Assembly (NCBI RefSeq): GCF_963924675.1 | Contig: NC_089234.1 | Coordinates: 58,198,909 to 58,262,908 of the forward strand | From: Phocoena phocoena | Lineage: Eukaryota; Chordata; Mammalia; Artiodactyla; Phocoenidae | DNA length: 64,000 nucleotides | Reading direction: 5' to 3' | Part shown: positions 50,968 to 61,378 of the stretch, one piece after another | How the letters are laid out: the number at the start of each line of letters is the position of its first letter | How positions within the stretch are numbered: position 1 is the stretch's first letter | Made by a program: the position numbers and the translations under genes | The notes under the pieces: generated by a model | What the model was told of the DNA's origin: nothing | Databases searched by the model: none | The model's input: the letters and a program-made list of their open reading frames with translations, nothing else

Positions 50968-51270
50968 GACTTCCCTGGTGGTCCAGTGGCAAAAAATCTG
51001 CCTTACAATGCAGGCGAGGAGGGTTCGATCCCTGGTCAAGGAACTAAGATCCCACTATGCCGCAGGGCAACTAAGCCTGTGGGCCACAACTAGCACACCT
51101 CAGCTACAGCTCGCGTGCCGCAAACTACAAAGCCCATGCATCCTGGAGCTTGCACTCCACAACTAGAGAGAAACCCACGCACCACAAGGAATGAGCCCGC
51201 ATGCTGCAACTAAGACCCGACGCAGCCAAAAATAAATAAAATAAATAATAAATAAATCTTTAAAATAAAA
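50968..51270 (+). repeat. tRNA-Glu SINE, long-bodied variant, with TSD
   Basis: Head GACTTCCCTGGTGGTCCAGT, with 'GTCCAG' where the CHR copies have 'GCGCAG', so it is an older or separate subfamily. TSD AAAGAAAAAGAGGGG begins at 50953 and again at 51270. Confidence 0.92.
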
Positions 51271-51299
51271 AAAGAAAAAGAGGGGGGGAAAGGGGGAGA

Positions 51300-51812
51300 A
51301 TTAGTTGTAGGTCCTTACACTGAAATATAATATGTTGGTGTGTATTCTAATTTTTTACCTCAGTCAATATTTCTGTTGTGACTGAAGTTTGCGGTAAAAT
51401 TTTCAGCTAGGGAAACTGAGGTAGTAAAAGTAACTTACTAGGACTTACTAGGATATTGAGACTTCTCAGACAGGTTGCATGTATGATAATCATTCCATGT
51501 CTGGAAATACTCCAATTTTTTAACAGAACTGCAGACAGAGCGCCTGAATTAGCCTTTTCATCTATAAGGTCCTCAATTCAGTCCACATCCAATCATTCAA
51601 GTTAGCAAGTTAAAAACATCCCAAAGACGGCCAAGAGGATCAGCCTGGTGAGCCATTTAACCAGCTCCATATCTTTCCCGGTATTAGTAACAAGACTGCT
51701 TGTGGGAGACCATGGTTGAGCTTGATCATAACAACCTTGGCCAGAAACTCCTTCAGAGTTGGGATTGGGTTTATCTTCATATTCCCCAAATTGCGCTGCA
51801 CATGGTATTAAT
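51300..51812. other. Unclassified intergenic DNA
   Basis: Nothing recognised. Confidence 0.35.
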
Positions 51813-51824
51813 AAATGATGTTGA

Positions 51825-51982
51825 TGGAACTTCCCTGGTGGTCCAGTGGGTAAGACTCTGCACTCCCAATGCAGGCAGCCCGGGTTTGATCCCTGGTCGG
51901 GAAACTAGATCCCACATGCATGCCGCAACTAAGAGTTTGCATGCCACAGCTAAGAAGCCCACATGCCGCAACTAAAAAAAAA
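51825..51982 (+). repeat. tRNA-Glu SINE, GTCCAG variant, with TSD
   Basis: TSD AAATGATGTTGA at 51813-51824 and 51983-51994. 158 bp with a shortened body. Confidence 0.93.
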
Positions 51983-51994
51983 AAATGATGTTGA

Positions 51995-52327
51995 GTAAAA
52001 AGGTTAAGGATCTGTTATCTGCTTATCTAAAACCTCTTATAAAATTCATAAATTAGACTGTAAACCTCATGAGTTTAAATATTTCTTGTATAGTGTGATA
52101 TACATCATAGGCATTCATTAAATATATGATGGTTGGGTGAATACATTCCCTAACCACTGTAAAATTGTACTTCCTGTTACCTAATCTAAAACCACTTTTT
52201 CTAAGCTATGTATGTTTGTTGGTGAGTGTCTTTAAACATTTAATGTTTCAGCATTTGATCAGTGGGTGTGTTTTATTTATTATATACTACATTTATTATA
52301 TTTTACATTCGGTTTTTCTCTGCTATG
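51995..52327. other. Unclassified intergenic DNA
   Basis: AT-rich. Nothing recognised. Confidence 0.3.
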
Positions 52328-52339
52328 TATGTGTGTGTG

Positions 52340-52431
<92 letters not shown>

Positions 52432-52441
52432 GAGAGAGAGA
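52328..52441. repeat. Compound microsatellite (TG)n(CA)n(TA)n(GA)n
   Basis: A short TG run passes into (CA)n, then more than 50 bp of (TA)n, then (GA)n. Mostly alternating purine-pyrimidine. Confidence 0.98.
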
Positions 52442-52719
52442 TACTTGAAACCACTCTCTCTACTCCCACAACTGTTTTAGCTACCCACTTCTGGAGTTTG
52501 TGACCTATTATTCTGCTCCATGTGGCTCACTTCAGTGGCTGATGTGACTTGGCATATCTACTGGTTGGGACTGATATCTTCCATTTTCTTTCCATTGCAA
52601 TGCCACACATCGAATGATAACCTTTAGTAAATAGTCTATAATGGCTCCTGTTTTGTTTCCTGAATCATAACTGATGACCTAAAATAACAACTCCAAGTTC
52701 AATTTATTTGTAGTTTGTA

Positions 52720-53110
52720 GTATCTCAACCTATGGCAGAGAGATTAGTGTTCACCAAGTATTCCCTATCCTCCCCTATATTTCATAGCCTTCTTTTCAGT
52801 TAGGTTAGATCATGTGGCTAGTTTCAGCCAATGGACTATTAGCAGAAGTGGTATGTACTACTTCTGGGTCAAGGAAGTTAAGAACCAGGGTGGTCGTTCT
52901 CTGCTGAAGCATCTCAGAAGCCATGTGTTTACAGATGAGAAGCTATTGTACAATTCGGCAGAGCCATTATCAGCCTGGACCCCTGAGTGAATGAATGGAG
53001 CAGATTCCCCCAATCCCACAATTGGTTTGAATGTGTAACAGGAGAAATAAATTTTGTTGTGTTAAGCAGAAGAGATGTGTGTTGAAGTTTGTCTACTACA
53101 GCAGGTAGTA
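52720..53110 (+). repeat. Old LTR-like interspersed repeat (MaLR-like, tentative)
   Basis: 'gatcatgtggctagtttcag' then CCAATGGACTATTAGCAGAA, later 'ggagaaataaattttgttgt'. The layout of an AATAAA near the 3' end suits an old LTR. Confidence 0.5.
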
Positions 53111-53366
53111 GAGTTGGAGAACCTAAATTAATATATTCCCTAAATGCAGTACTTTACAAATACCTTTTTAAAATCTCAGTAACTGTGTCCTTGAGGTAAA
53201 AGCACTTCCCTCCTAATTATCCTTTTCTCCAAGCACCCCAGCTGACTGCCCATTGGCCGTGGTATATCAGATATATCACATTATGTTGGACTTCCCCCAG
53301 AATGCTTTAGTAAAACTGTTGGTGAGATGAAGAGAATTAAAAAGTGCATCAGTTTCTTCATTAAAT
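53111..53366. other. Unclassified intergenic DNA
   Basis: Nothing recognised. Confidence 0.3.
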
Positions 53367-53376
53367 AAAAGCTGTG

Positions 53377-53592
53377 GGGCTTCCCTGGTGGCGCAGTGGT
53401 TGAGAGTCCGCCTGCCGATGCAGGGGACACGGGTTCGTGACCCGGTCCGGGAAGATCCCACATGCCGCAGAGCGGCTGAGCCTGCGAGCCACGGCCGCTG
53501 AGCCTGCGCGTCTGGAACCTGTGCTCCGCAACGGGAGAGGCCACAACAGTGAGAGGTCCGCGTACTGCACAAAAAAAAAAAAAAAAAACCAA
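53377..53592 (+). repeat. CHR-type SINE, short form, with TSD
   Basis: TSD AAAAGCTGTG at 53367-53376 and 53593-53602. The tail is interrupted by CC. Confidence 0.96.
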
Positions 53593-53602
53593 AAAAGCTG
53601 TG

Positions 53603-54079
53603 AAAGCCTGGGGCAGTAGTGTCATTCTCAGGCTAGAATCTACTGTGTTTCTGAACACAGTAGAAGTAAGTTGGAATCACCTTAGTGATTAGCTTTGTCG
53701 GCTTCCAAATAATTAACTTTGTCACCACTGTAAGCTGAGTTTGTTGAAACTCAAAAATGGAAAAATGGCTGCTTCTTAAGGGAAAGAAATTCTGCCCCAG
53801 TCCATTCAGTGCCCTTTTTGCAGCTTCTCGGCCTACTCTTGGAGCTCTAAGAAATGACAAACGACCTAGGAGCTGATTTGCAGGGTGGCTAGGAGAAGTG
53901 CATTTTGTTCCTGTCAATTAAAGGAGTAGGGGACTCAATCGTTGGGCATGGTGTTGTGTAATTCTGTGGCTCTACTCAAAACCTCTTAGGATAAACAGTG
54001 GGGGAATAAGGGATGTTGAAGTGGACTGCGGGAGCATGTTGGCTGAGCATGGCTTTTGAGTGCTTGGCCTAACAATATT
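53603..54079. other. Unclassified intergenic DNA
   Basis: Nothing recognised. Confidence 0.35.
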
Positions 54080-54265
54080 ATTAATAATAGCTACCACTTA
54101 TGGAGTACTTACAGGGCTAAGTGATTTCCCTGAATTGGCTCATTTGACCCTCACAAAAATCCTTTTTAAATACTGCTATTATCCCCCATTTTACAGACAA
54201 GGAAACTGTGGCCCTGAGGTATTGAGTGGTTGGCAGGAGGTCAGAATTCCCTTTCCGTGCCTGTC
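54080..54265 (+). repeat. MIR element
   Basis: CTACCACTTATGGAGTACTT, then 'attatcccccattttacaga' and CAAGGAAACTGTGGCCCTGA. Confidence 0.9.
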
Positions 54266-54419
54266 AGTGAGGTCTGAACTCAAAGCCCAGGGCTACAGCC
54301 ACTGCCCCATGAGGGTGGTCCCGCGGGGCTGTTCAGGAGTCCAGGCAGGCACTGAGCAACCTGCCCTCCTCACACTGCCCACATGGCGCCCTCCCGCAAA
54401 CCAGAAGCTACACTGCGAC

Positions 54420-54985
54420 ACCCATGACCTCACCCAGGCACCGACGCCGGAGGCTCTTGGCCAGAGAGGAGGCTGGCTCCACCAAGGAAGGGAAGGCACG
54501 AAGGCAGGAGGCCCGGAAGGCAAAGCGTCCTCTGAGGCAGAAGCAGAGTCCTGGCACTCGACGGAACGGAGAAAGAGAAGGTGCTGCTGGCAGTGACAAA
54601 GAAGAACCGCCCAGGCCCGGCCTCAGGGAGGCCAGAGGCCCGACCACTTCCAGGCGGTGAGGACTCGGAACAACCACTTTTCGGCGTGCCAAAGCCTCTC
54701 ATTTAATTCCGACAAGAGTTTTTTTTAGAGAGAGGAGGAAGGAGCGACGCCGCAAGCGAGGACACGAAGCTTCCGCAGACGGGTGCTGGGGCAGAGGCTC
54801 CTGGGCGCAAAGTCGCGCCCGCCGCGGCCTCACCTGCCAGCCACCGGGCGATGTTCTGTGCCTTTGTCATTCAGCATCCCACAGTGCCAGCTAAGTCACT
54901 CAGCTGTCACCGGCAGGCCCAGAGCCGCAGGACTCAAAATAACTCCGGTGAGACCTCCCGGAGGCGGAAGGCCCCTTCTCGGTGC
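54420..54985. promoter_or_regulatory. Second CpG island, ~9 kb upstream of the KAT6B island
   Basis: I count 32 CpG in 54421-54860 (440 bp) at roughly 60% GC, an observed/expected ratio near 0.75. It starts about 150 bp after a MIR and is not in any repeat that I recognise. A plus-strand donor-like GCG|GTGAGG occurs at about 54656. Could be an enhancer, orphan promoter or first exon. Confidence 0.7.
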
Positions 54986-55565
54986 GAAGGAGCATCAGGG
55001 GCATCTCTGCAAGTTGCTAAATTAGCCCAGCTGCTGTTCCGTTTTTAATTTTTTGTGTGAATTCAAGACTAGGCCGCGGATGTCTTGGCAGCGTGTGAAT
55101 GAGTCCCTTTCTGAAAGAATTCACCCTGCTGAAGGGCCGCTGTCAGGCGCAGCAAACTTGCAGCGAGCAGCAGGCGCTGATAGGAGCCCTCCCTGTGCCC
55201 GGTGCCTCGGCCTCCCTTCCCTGCCGGGCTGCCTCGGGGAGCCCCACGCCCTGCGCCACCACCTCCCCGGGAAGGGCCAGCCCGGCAGGACCTGGTCCTG
55301 GCGTGGCCTCTGTGCCTCCGCCATCGGGGAGCCCGCGCCCAGCATTTTTCCTCCCGGCTGGACATGACCCCAGTGGCCTGCACAGAAGGAAGAAAGGAAA
55401 TCAGGCAGAAGGTTCTGGAAACTGGCAGGTTCCCACCTGGAAGAGCTCTGCTCTGTGCTGAAAATGTGCCTGCCTCTGGGGGGTGCCAGCCAGAGCGTCA
55501 TCACCAGCCTGACATCAGCCATCATGCAGAAGGAAAGGTCCATTTCAGTGAGGATGACCCCAGAC
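54986..55565 (+). other. GC-rich region between CpG island and poly(A) signal; open frame, status unknown
   Basis: Plus-strand frame 55202-55579 (125 codons) starts in a Pro/Arg-rich, compositionally biased stretch and ends 9 bp before AATAAA. I do not recognise the protein. On the minus strand, 55545-55865 is a 106-codon frame (ending ...LLLSARAINVWGHPH), also unrecognised. Either may be chance; listed because a poly(A) site follows. Confidence 0.25.
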
Positions 55566-55594
55566 ATTTATTGCTCTAGCAGAAAGCAATAAAT
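55566..55594 (+). terminator. Poly(A) signal hairpin (AATAAA on both strands)
   Basis: Inverted repeat ATTTATTGCT (55566-55575) and AGCAATAAAT (55585-55594) puts AATAAA at 55588-55593 on plus and 55572-55567 on minus. On plus, a GU-rich element (TTGTAGTGTGGGTTTTGTTT, 55610-55629) follows at the right distance. Confidence 0.55.
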
Positions 55595-55940
55595 ACGTAG
55601 CTGGGACATTGTAGTGTGGGTTTTGTTTAAGCATCACATCCAACTCCTTGCTGCCACCTTTCTCAATCTGAATGTGCCTGATTTCTCCCACGGAGGTCCC
55701 ATAAATCTCCTGGATTTGGACCTTCCATGTAAAGCCAAGGACACAGGAGCTGGAACAACCCATCACCTTGCCTCGGCTGCCGCTGTTGCCCACATGAGCC
55801 AGTGTTTTGACTGAGACTAGATAAGAATTGACATGATACATTTTAAATAATACATAGTCCAACATGAACAGTTAAAAAAAGAGGAAAAGTACAAATAGCT
55901 AATAAACCTATGAAAAATGTTCAGATCTACTAGTTATTGA
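55595..55940. other. Unclassified intergenic DNA
   Basis: Holds the 5' part of the unrecognised minus-strand frame described above. No repeat recognised. Confidence 0.3.
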
Positions 55941-55951
55941 AGACATGTGAG

Positions 55952-56257
55952 GGGCTTTCCTGAGTGGCTCAGTGGTTAAGAATCCACGTGCCAATGCAGG
56001 GGACACGGGTTTGATCCCTGGTCCGGGAAGATCCCATATGCCGCGGAGCAGCTGAGCCCGTGCACCACAACTACTGAAGCCCGTGCGCCTAGAGCCTGTG
56101 CTCCGCAACAAGAGAAGCCACCGCAGTGAGAAGCCCGCGCACTGCAATGAAGAGTAGCCCCCGCTCGCCACAACTAGAGAAAGCCCGCGCACAGCAACAA
56201 AGACCCAATGCAGCCAAAAATAAACAAATACATAAATTTATTAAAAAAAAAAAAAAA
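55952..56257 (+). repeat. CHR-type SINE, long form, with TSD
   Basis: TSD AGAC(A/G)TGTGAG at 55941-55951 and 56258-56268. Confidence 0.96.
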
Positions 56258-56429
56258 AGACGTGTGAGACCCTATTTTTTTTCCCTTCTGAATTAGCAAA
56301 ATGAAAATATGGAATCCCCCCACATTGGCCTGGGTGTGGCAAGCTTAGCACTCTCTCTGGGACCGTAAACTGAGGTGAAGTTTCTGGAAAGTAATTTGAC
56401 AACGTTTATCAAGAGCCTTAAAAATGCCC

Positions 56430-56665
56430 CACGCAGTTGAGCGGACTCTAAAGCAGGGGCGTGGGAGTCAAGCAGATGTGAGTCCTGATCCTCACCATTC
56501 CAGTTGTGTACCCCAGGACAAGTCACTTGGCCTCCTTTAAGCCCCTTTCCTCAAGGATGAGAAAAATGGGATGCTTCTCCCTACCTCACAGGGCTGTTGT
56601 GAGGATGAAAGGAAAAAATACAGGCTGCTTAACAAACAGGGATGGTAGCTGTAGTGGTTGTTATC
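56430..56665 (+). repeat. MIR element
   Basis: GTGTACCCCAGGACAAGTCA, then CTACCTCACAGGGCTGTTGT, then GAGGATGAAAGG. Confidence 0.88.
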
Positions 56666-56674
56666 ATAAATTCT

Positions 56675-56860
56675 CTTTGAGGCAGTAATCTGGACTGTCC
56701 TAAAGAAATAATCTGAAATGTAGGCAAAGATTCACGTACAAAAGATGTCTATCCAGCATTACCTATAATCATAAAAACATGGAAACACCGCACCCAGCAT
56801 TAGGGGAAAAGTTAAGAAAGTTATGGTACAGCCACGTGGTTTTAGATATAAACTCGATTG
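56675..56860 (+). repeat. Old LINE fragment (L1M/HAL1-like, tentative)
   Basis: 'ccagcattacctataatcat' and 'aagttatggtacagccacgt' resemble the old LINE 3' ORF region. Interrupted by the LTR at 56865. Confidence 0.5.
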
Positions 56861-56864
56861 ATAG

Positions 56865-57354
56865 TATAACAGGGAAGAGCCAAATTGGATTACAAGTTGG
56901 ACCTGTTTCTTTTACTTTAACCTTTGCTTTCAGCTGCTTTTGTTCACTAAAAGGATACTGTCTATACATAATGGCCTGCCTTGGGGAACCCTGCCCCTCT
57001 GCCTGAATGTTAAACCAAAGTGCCTTTGTTCAGGGAAATATCCGGACCCTGTTCCACCTGTGGATGGCTACAGAAAGAAGAAATTAACACATTCCCTCCC
57101 CAAGGCTGCCCATTCCAGGTGATATTTGGAAAACTTATGACCTTTTTACTTTACTTCCTCATCTCCTCCCTTTCTCTGTGCTATGAAAGAAACTGGCATC
57201 CAAACCCCAATAAGATGGTTTTTCAGAGACACTAGTCTGCCATCTTCTCGGTCTGCCGGCTTTCCAAATAAAGTCGTATTCCTTGCCTCCACACCTCGTC
57301 TCCAATTTATTGGCCTGTCGTGAGGTGAGCAGAGTGAGCTTGGACTTGGTAACA
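56865..57354 (+). repeat. Solo ERV LTR with 4-bp TSD
   Basis: 490 bp flanked by ATAG (56861-56864 and 57355-57358). The 5' end is TATAACAGGG (expected TG mutated to TA) and the 3' end is GGTAACA. A TATA-like CTATGAAAG at 57181 and AATAAA at 57267-57272 mark the U3/R layout. A 4-bp TSD fits class I (gammaretrovirus-like) ERVs. No viral genes remain. Confidence 0.8.
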
Positions 57355-57358
57355 ATAG

Positions 57359-57745
57359 CATATGATAATGCACGGTTCTGTACCTTGCTTTTTTCACTTA
57401 ACAGTGTAACATTTCACAAGATACACGCGTCTGCAAGATAAGTGCCTAACATTGGAATTGTTGGGTCAAAGATGTGCATTTAAAAATTTGCAGCTATGGC
57501 CAACTTGCCCCACAGAGGTTGTTCCAGTGCACACCCTGACAGAAATATCAGAGGGCCTGTTTCTACAGCTCTCCACAACAGCATTATCAACCTTTGTTTT
57601 TGGCCAAGGTGAAAGTGGTATCCTGTAGAAATTTCAATTTGCATTTCTCTTATTATGAGTGAGGTTGAACACCTTTTCATATGTTTAACGGCCATTTGTG
57701 TTTCCTTTTCATTGAATTGTCTGCTTTGGCCTCAGTTTCTATTGA
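57359..57745 (-). repeat. L1M ORF2 3' fragment
   Basis: The minus strand carries a broken ORF2 frame ([18 protein letters not shown] around 57700-57630) and the complement of 'gaattgttgggtcaaagatg'. Confidence 0.85.
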
Positions 57746-58960
57746 GTAATAGGTCTTTTTTTTTTTTTCATTCATTTAGCTCTTCAGTTGACACATATGC
57801 AAATCCTTTTCCTTTAGTTTATCACTTATCTTTTAATTTTTTTGTGGCTTTTGCCGTTCAGCTTTAAAATAAAAAAACATATTGTCAAGGTTCTAGGTAA
57901 TTGCTCTTTCTCTGCTATGACACAGTGTATTGTCCTAACACATTGACGCTTCTCCCTCTTTCTGAGCTCCTTAAGGGCAGGGACCCTGACCACTTGAACC
58001 TCTGGCAAGCACCCAAAAGATACCTGGTTAGTGACTGTAGTTCCACTTAGTGAGTGAGTGCCAAGAACCCATGCCTCCTAGGTAAATCTGCATAGTACAC
58101 AAGGGAAAAATATTCTCCTGACCTATCAGCTTCTTCCATGAAACAGTCATGGTCAACTTGTAATGAAAACGTAGTGAATTTTCAAGATATTATCCCAGCC
58201 TCAGAGGAGTAGCCTCAACATTCAAGGTCACACTGAGAGTTGACAAGTCCACCCACAGCCTCCCACCTGGCCCAGTCCCACCCAGTCTAGCCCCAAGCAG
58301 GACAGACTCTCCCAGCCCGCAGGGGACTCACTGTGCTCTGGCTCCCTGCTGAGCGAGCTGGGGGAGCAAATCTCCATCAGCAGGGCCTGGGGCAGCTTCA
58401 GAAGACCCACAACTTATCTTCTCAGGGACCTACAAGGAAAAGTAAAGTTTCTTTCCACCAGAAAAGAACAGGGTGGCCCAGATTGTGTTATGCAAATGAT
58501 TAACTCCAATCTATGGAAACTTCAGAGCATTCCTGGCCTCACTGTGAAGGATCAAGAAAATTCAAGTTTAAAAAAAAGGAAAAGGAAGAGTACAGACAAC
58601 TTTCAGCCTTTGGCAGAGGTGGGCCAGGTTAGGAATTGTTGCCAGGGTCTCACATACTGCTTGCTGTTCAGGGGCAAAATTGGGCAGAGGTACAAAGATA
58701 AACCTTGTCCCCAAAGCTGATTTCATTTTGGAGCTCAGCCATTGGTATCGTTTCTTTTCTAACAGCTGCACTCCATGAACAAGGGACATCAGAGGGCTGT
58801 GTTAGGGCATCCAATTCTGCTTTACTCGAATGGTTAGCCCCCTCTTCCCAGAAAGCATGATGGACCCAGTCTAAACAATAACCCTCCCATACCAGAGACA
58901 TCTTCAGAGATGTCTCTCTAAAGACAGAGAAATTTCTTTATATCTTTATATATCTTAAAG
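57746..58960. other. Unclassified intergenic DNA
   Basis: An L2-like GAGCTCCTTAAGGGCAGGGA occurs at about 57965. The remainder, including a moderately GC-rich part at 58220-58400, is unrecognised. Confidence 0.4.
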
Positions 58961-58964
58961 CCTT

Positions 58965-59058
58965 TTAAATTTTTATTTATTGTTTTGGCCACTCTGCGTG
59001 GCTTGCAGAATCTTAATCCCCAGAGCCCTAACCACTGGACAGCCAGGCAATTCCCAAG
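58965..59058 (-). repeat. Older tRNA-Glu SINE (~90 bp), reverse
   Basis: The minus strand reads GGGAATTGCCTGGCTGTCCA, then GTGGTTAGGGCTC, ending in GTGGCCAAAACAATAAATAA. Confidence 0.8.
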
Positions 59059-59065
59059 GCTTTTT

Positions 59066-59960
59066 TATTTTTCACTTCTTATTTTGAAAAAAAGTCAAAT
59101 TTACAGAAAAGTTGCAAAAACAATTCCTTGAACTCCCAACGCTCCTCATCTATTTTCACCAGTTGTTCTTATTATTGCTACATTTGCTTTATCACTATCT
59201 ATAAAATATATACTATTATTATCTTTTTAATGAACTATTTGAGAGCAAACTGTAGACTTTTACCCCTAAATATTTTCATCTTTGCTGCTAACAGTAAAGA
59301 CATCCTTTTAAATAATCACAGTACAGTTATTAAATTCAGAAAATTTAACATTGTTAAATTACTGTTATCTAATCTGGAGTTCATGTTCAAATTTCACTAA
59401 TTGCCCCAATAAAGCCCTCAATAGCTCTTTCTTTCCCAGACAAGGATCCATTCTTGGTTGCATTTAGTTGTTTTGTCTTCTTAATTTCTTTTAATCTGGA
59501 AGAGTCCCTCAACCTAGTCTTTTTTTTTTTTACTGTAAACTATTATTCTTTGTATTTTTATTTATGTATTTATTTATTTTTAACATCTTTAATCAACCTA
59601 GTCTTTATGATCTTGATGTTTTCAAAGATTACTGGCCAGTTGTTTTGTAGAATTTCCTTCAGTTTGGGTTTGTCTGATGTTTCTCTAAGATTAGATTCAG
59701 GTTATACATTTTTGATAAAAATATTTTTAATTGCTCATGATTCTTGTATATTACAACCAAGTTATCAGATGAGTTGCATTTTGAAACAAGTTTTTTTTCA
59801 TTATAGTTCATATTCACTTGCAGCTGACTGTCTAAAACATTATTTTCTGTATTTTTGCATTATCTCCTTTTGGTAATCTTTAAACATGGTAAAAATTTTT
59901 TTTTTTTTTTCATTTAGTGTTTATCCCTTTGAACACAGATCAGGGAGTCTCTCTTGCTGA
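59066..59960. repeat. Old L1M-type LINE fragment, third and longest copy of the 672-1060 family
   Basis: 'aaatttacagaaaagttgca', 'gaactatttgagagcaaact', 'ttcagtttgggtttgtctga' and 'agattagattcaggttatac' in order. Interrupted at 59523-59592. Confidence 0.6.
59523..59592 (-). repeat. 70-bp L1 3'-end insertion with TSD and a possible transduced segment
   Basis: A perfect 14-bp TSD TCAACCTAGTCTTT lies at 59509-59522 and 59593-59606. The minus strand of the insert reads TTAAAGATGTTAAAA (L1 end), then an (AAAT)-rich tail, then ~23 bp of unrelated sequence, then a second poly-A. Confidence 0.8.
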
Positions 59961-60660
59961 CTCATTCTCTTTTCGTCAGTTCTGTTTTTTGTATCTGTTT
60001 ATAATATTGGATATTGACAGTTTATTTTGAAATAGAAGTTGTTCCAAATCTCTCTTATTCTCCTTTGTATCTCTGGATCTAGCAACAATACCTGGTACCA
60101 CTCAGGAAACCTCCGGGAAACGTTGGTTGACAAAGTAAATGAATTTAGTGGCTACACACTGAATTTTCTGAATTCAGGTCCTATGCAAAAAATAGTTTTG
60201 GTTGCTATTAATTATTTTACACATTGAGAAATATAGAAATTCAGGTATTACAGTTTTACAAAAGTGTCTTCTACTAATGATTTAAGTGTCTCAATCTTAA
60301 GATGAGCCCAAAGTCCACCATCTCTGGCTGAAACCCTGCTTGAGCCCTGGTGCATTTGAAGGGGGAAGGCTGAGGGGAAGGGGTTGGTGGTCTGAAGTCA
60401 GGCTTTTCTGGAGAAAGTCTCCTCCCAGAAATAAAGGCAGAGGCAGGCTGTGGGCTTTCAGGCTCTACTCAAGGACACCAAGTCTGAATGCAGAGAACTG
60501 GACCTAGTCACTCTTTGGTTCGAACCTTCTAACTTGTAGTATGGTCCAGCTATATCAACCTGAAGCTCAACACACCTGCCATCTAGAACCTGCCCACCTC
60601 TCCAGGCTCAGGCTCTCTCTCCCCCTTTTTCCTCTGCCAGTAACGCGCCTTCTCCATCCA
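59961..60660. other. Unclassified intergenic DNA
   Basis: Nothing recognised. Confidence 0.35.
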
Positions 60661-60673
60661 CCCCCTCCCAGGA

Positions 60674-60876
60674 TTTTTTTTTTTTGCAGTATGCGGGCCT
60701 CTCACTGTTGTGGCCTCTCCCGCTGAGGAGCACAGGCTCCGGACGTGCAGGCCCAGCGGCCACAGCTCACGGGCCCAGCCGCTCCACGGCTTGTGGGATC
60801 TTCCCGGACCGGGGCACGAACCCACGTCCCCCACATGGGCAGGCGGACTCTCAACCACTGCGCCACCAGGGAAGCC
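60674..60876 (-). repeat. CHR-type SINE, short form, with TSD
   Basis: TSD CCCCCTC(C/A)CAGGA at 60661-60673 and 60877-60889. Confidence 0.96.
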
Positions 60877-61244
60877 CCCCCTCACAGGAATTTTGATACT
60901 TGGTTAATAGAAGGAAAGAGGCTTAAACTCAGAATTTTAAAAATTTAAATCATAATGAAATTGTTTAAATTTATTAGCTTGGCAAAGATGAGAAAGATTA
61001 ATTATATGCAAGAATATGGCAAAATAAGTACTGTTATACACTTTTCATACATTTTACAGCAACTGTTTAAACTTAAGATGCCTTCATCTGAGGACCAAGC
61101 AATTCCACTTCTGGGACTCTTTCCTATAGAAATACTTACACAAGTGCAGAAACATGTAAAAGCATGTTCACTGTAACCTTTTTGTAACGACGAAAAGATG
61201 GAAACTGCTCTCTCAACTGTCCATCTATAGGGGCTGGTTAAATA

Positions 61245-61317
61245 CTGGGTTGGCCAAAAATTTCATTTGGGTTTTTCCCTAAGATGTTACAGAAATAAAC
61301 TTTTTTGGCCAACCTGA
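61245..61317. mobile_element. Mariner-type MITE (73 bp) with TA target duplication
   Basis: Terminal inverted repeats CTGGGTTGGCCAAAAA and TTTTTTGGCCAACCTGA are flanked by TA at 61243-61244 and 61318-61319. There is no transposase; it is an internally deleted non-autonomous copy. Confidence 0.9.
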
Positions 61318-61378
61318 TAGAATATGGCACAGCATATAGTATAATACAATCTGGCTGTTAAAAAGAACAAGGTGGATC

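Noticed and set aside
52165..52503. Open frames across the microsatellite with long Thr-His or Tyr-Ile repeats
   Set aside because: They are translations of (CA)n and (TA)n runs, not proteins.
54060..54596. 178-codon plus-strand frame
   Set aside because: Its first ~65 codons are inside a MIR element and it runs into GC-rich DNA. No family resemblance. The CpG island itself is retained as a finding.
55545..55865. 106-codon minus-strand frame as a ribosomal-protein pseudogene
   Set aside because: Comparison from memory with small ribosomal proteins gave only scattered similarity and no collinear match. Left as unrecognised.
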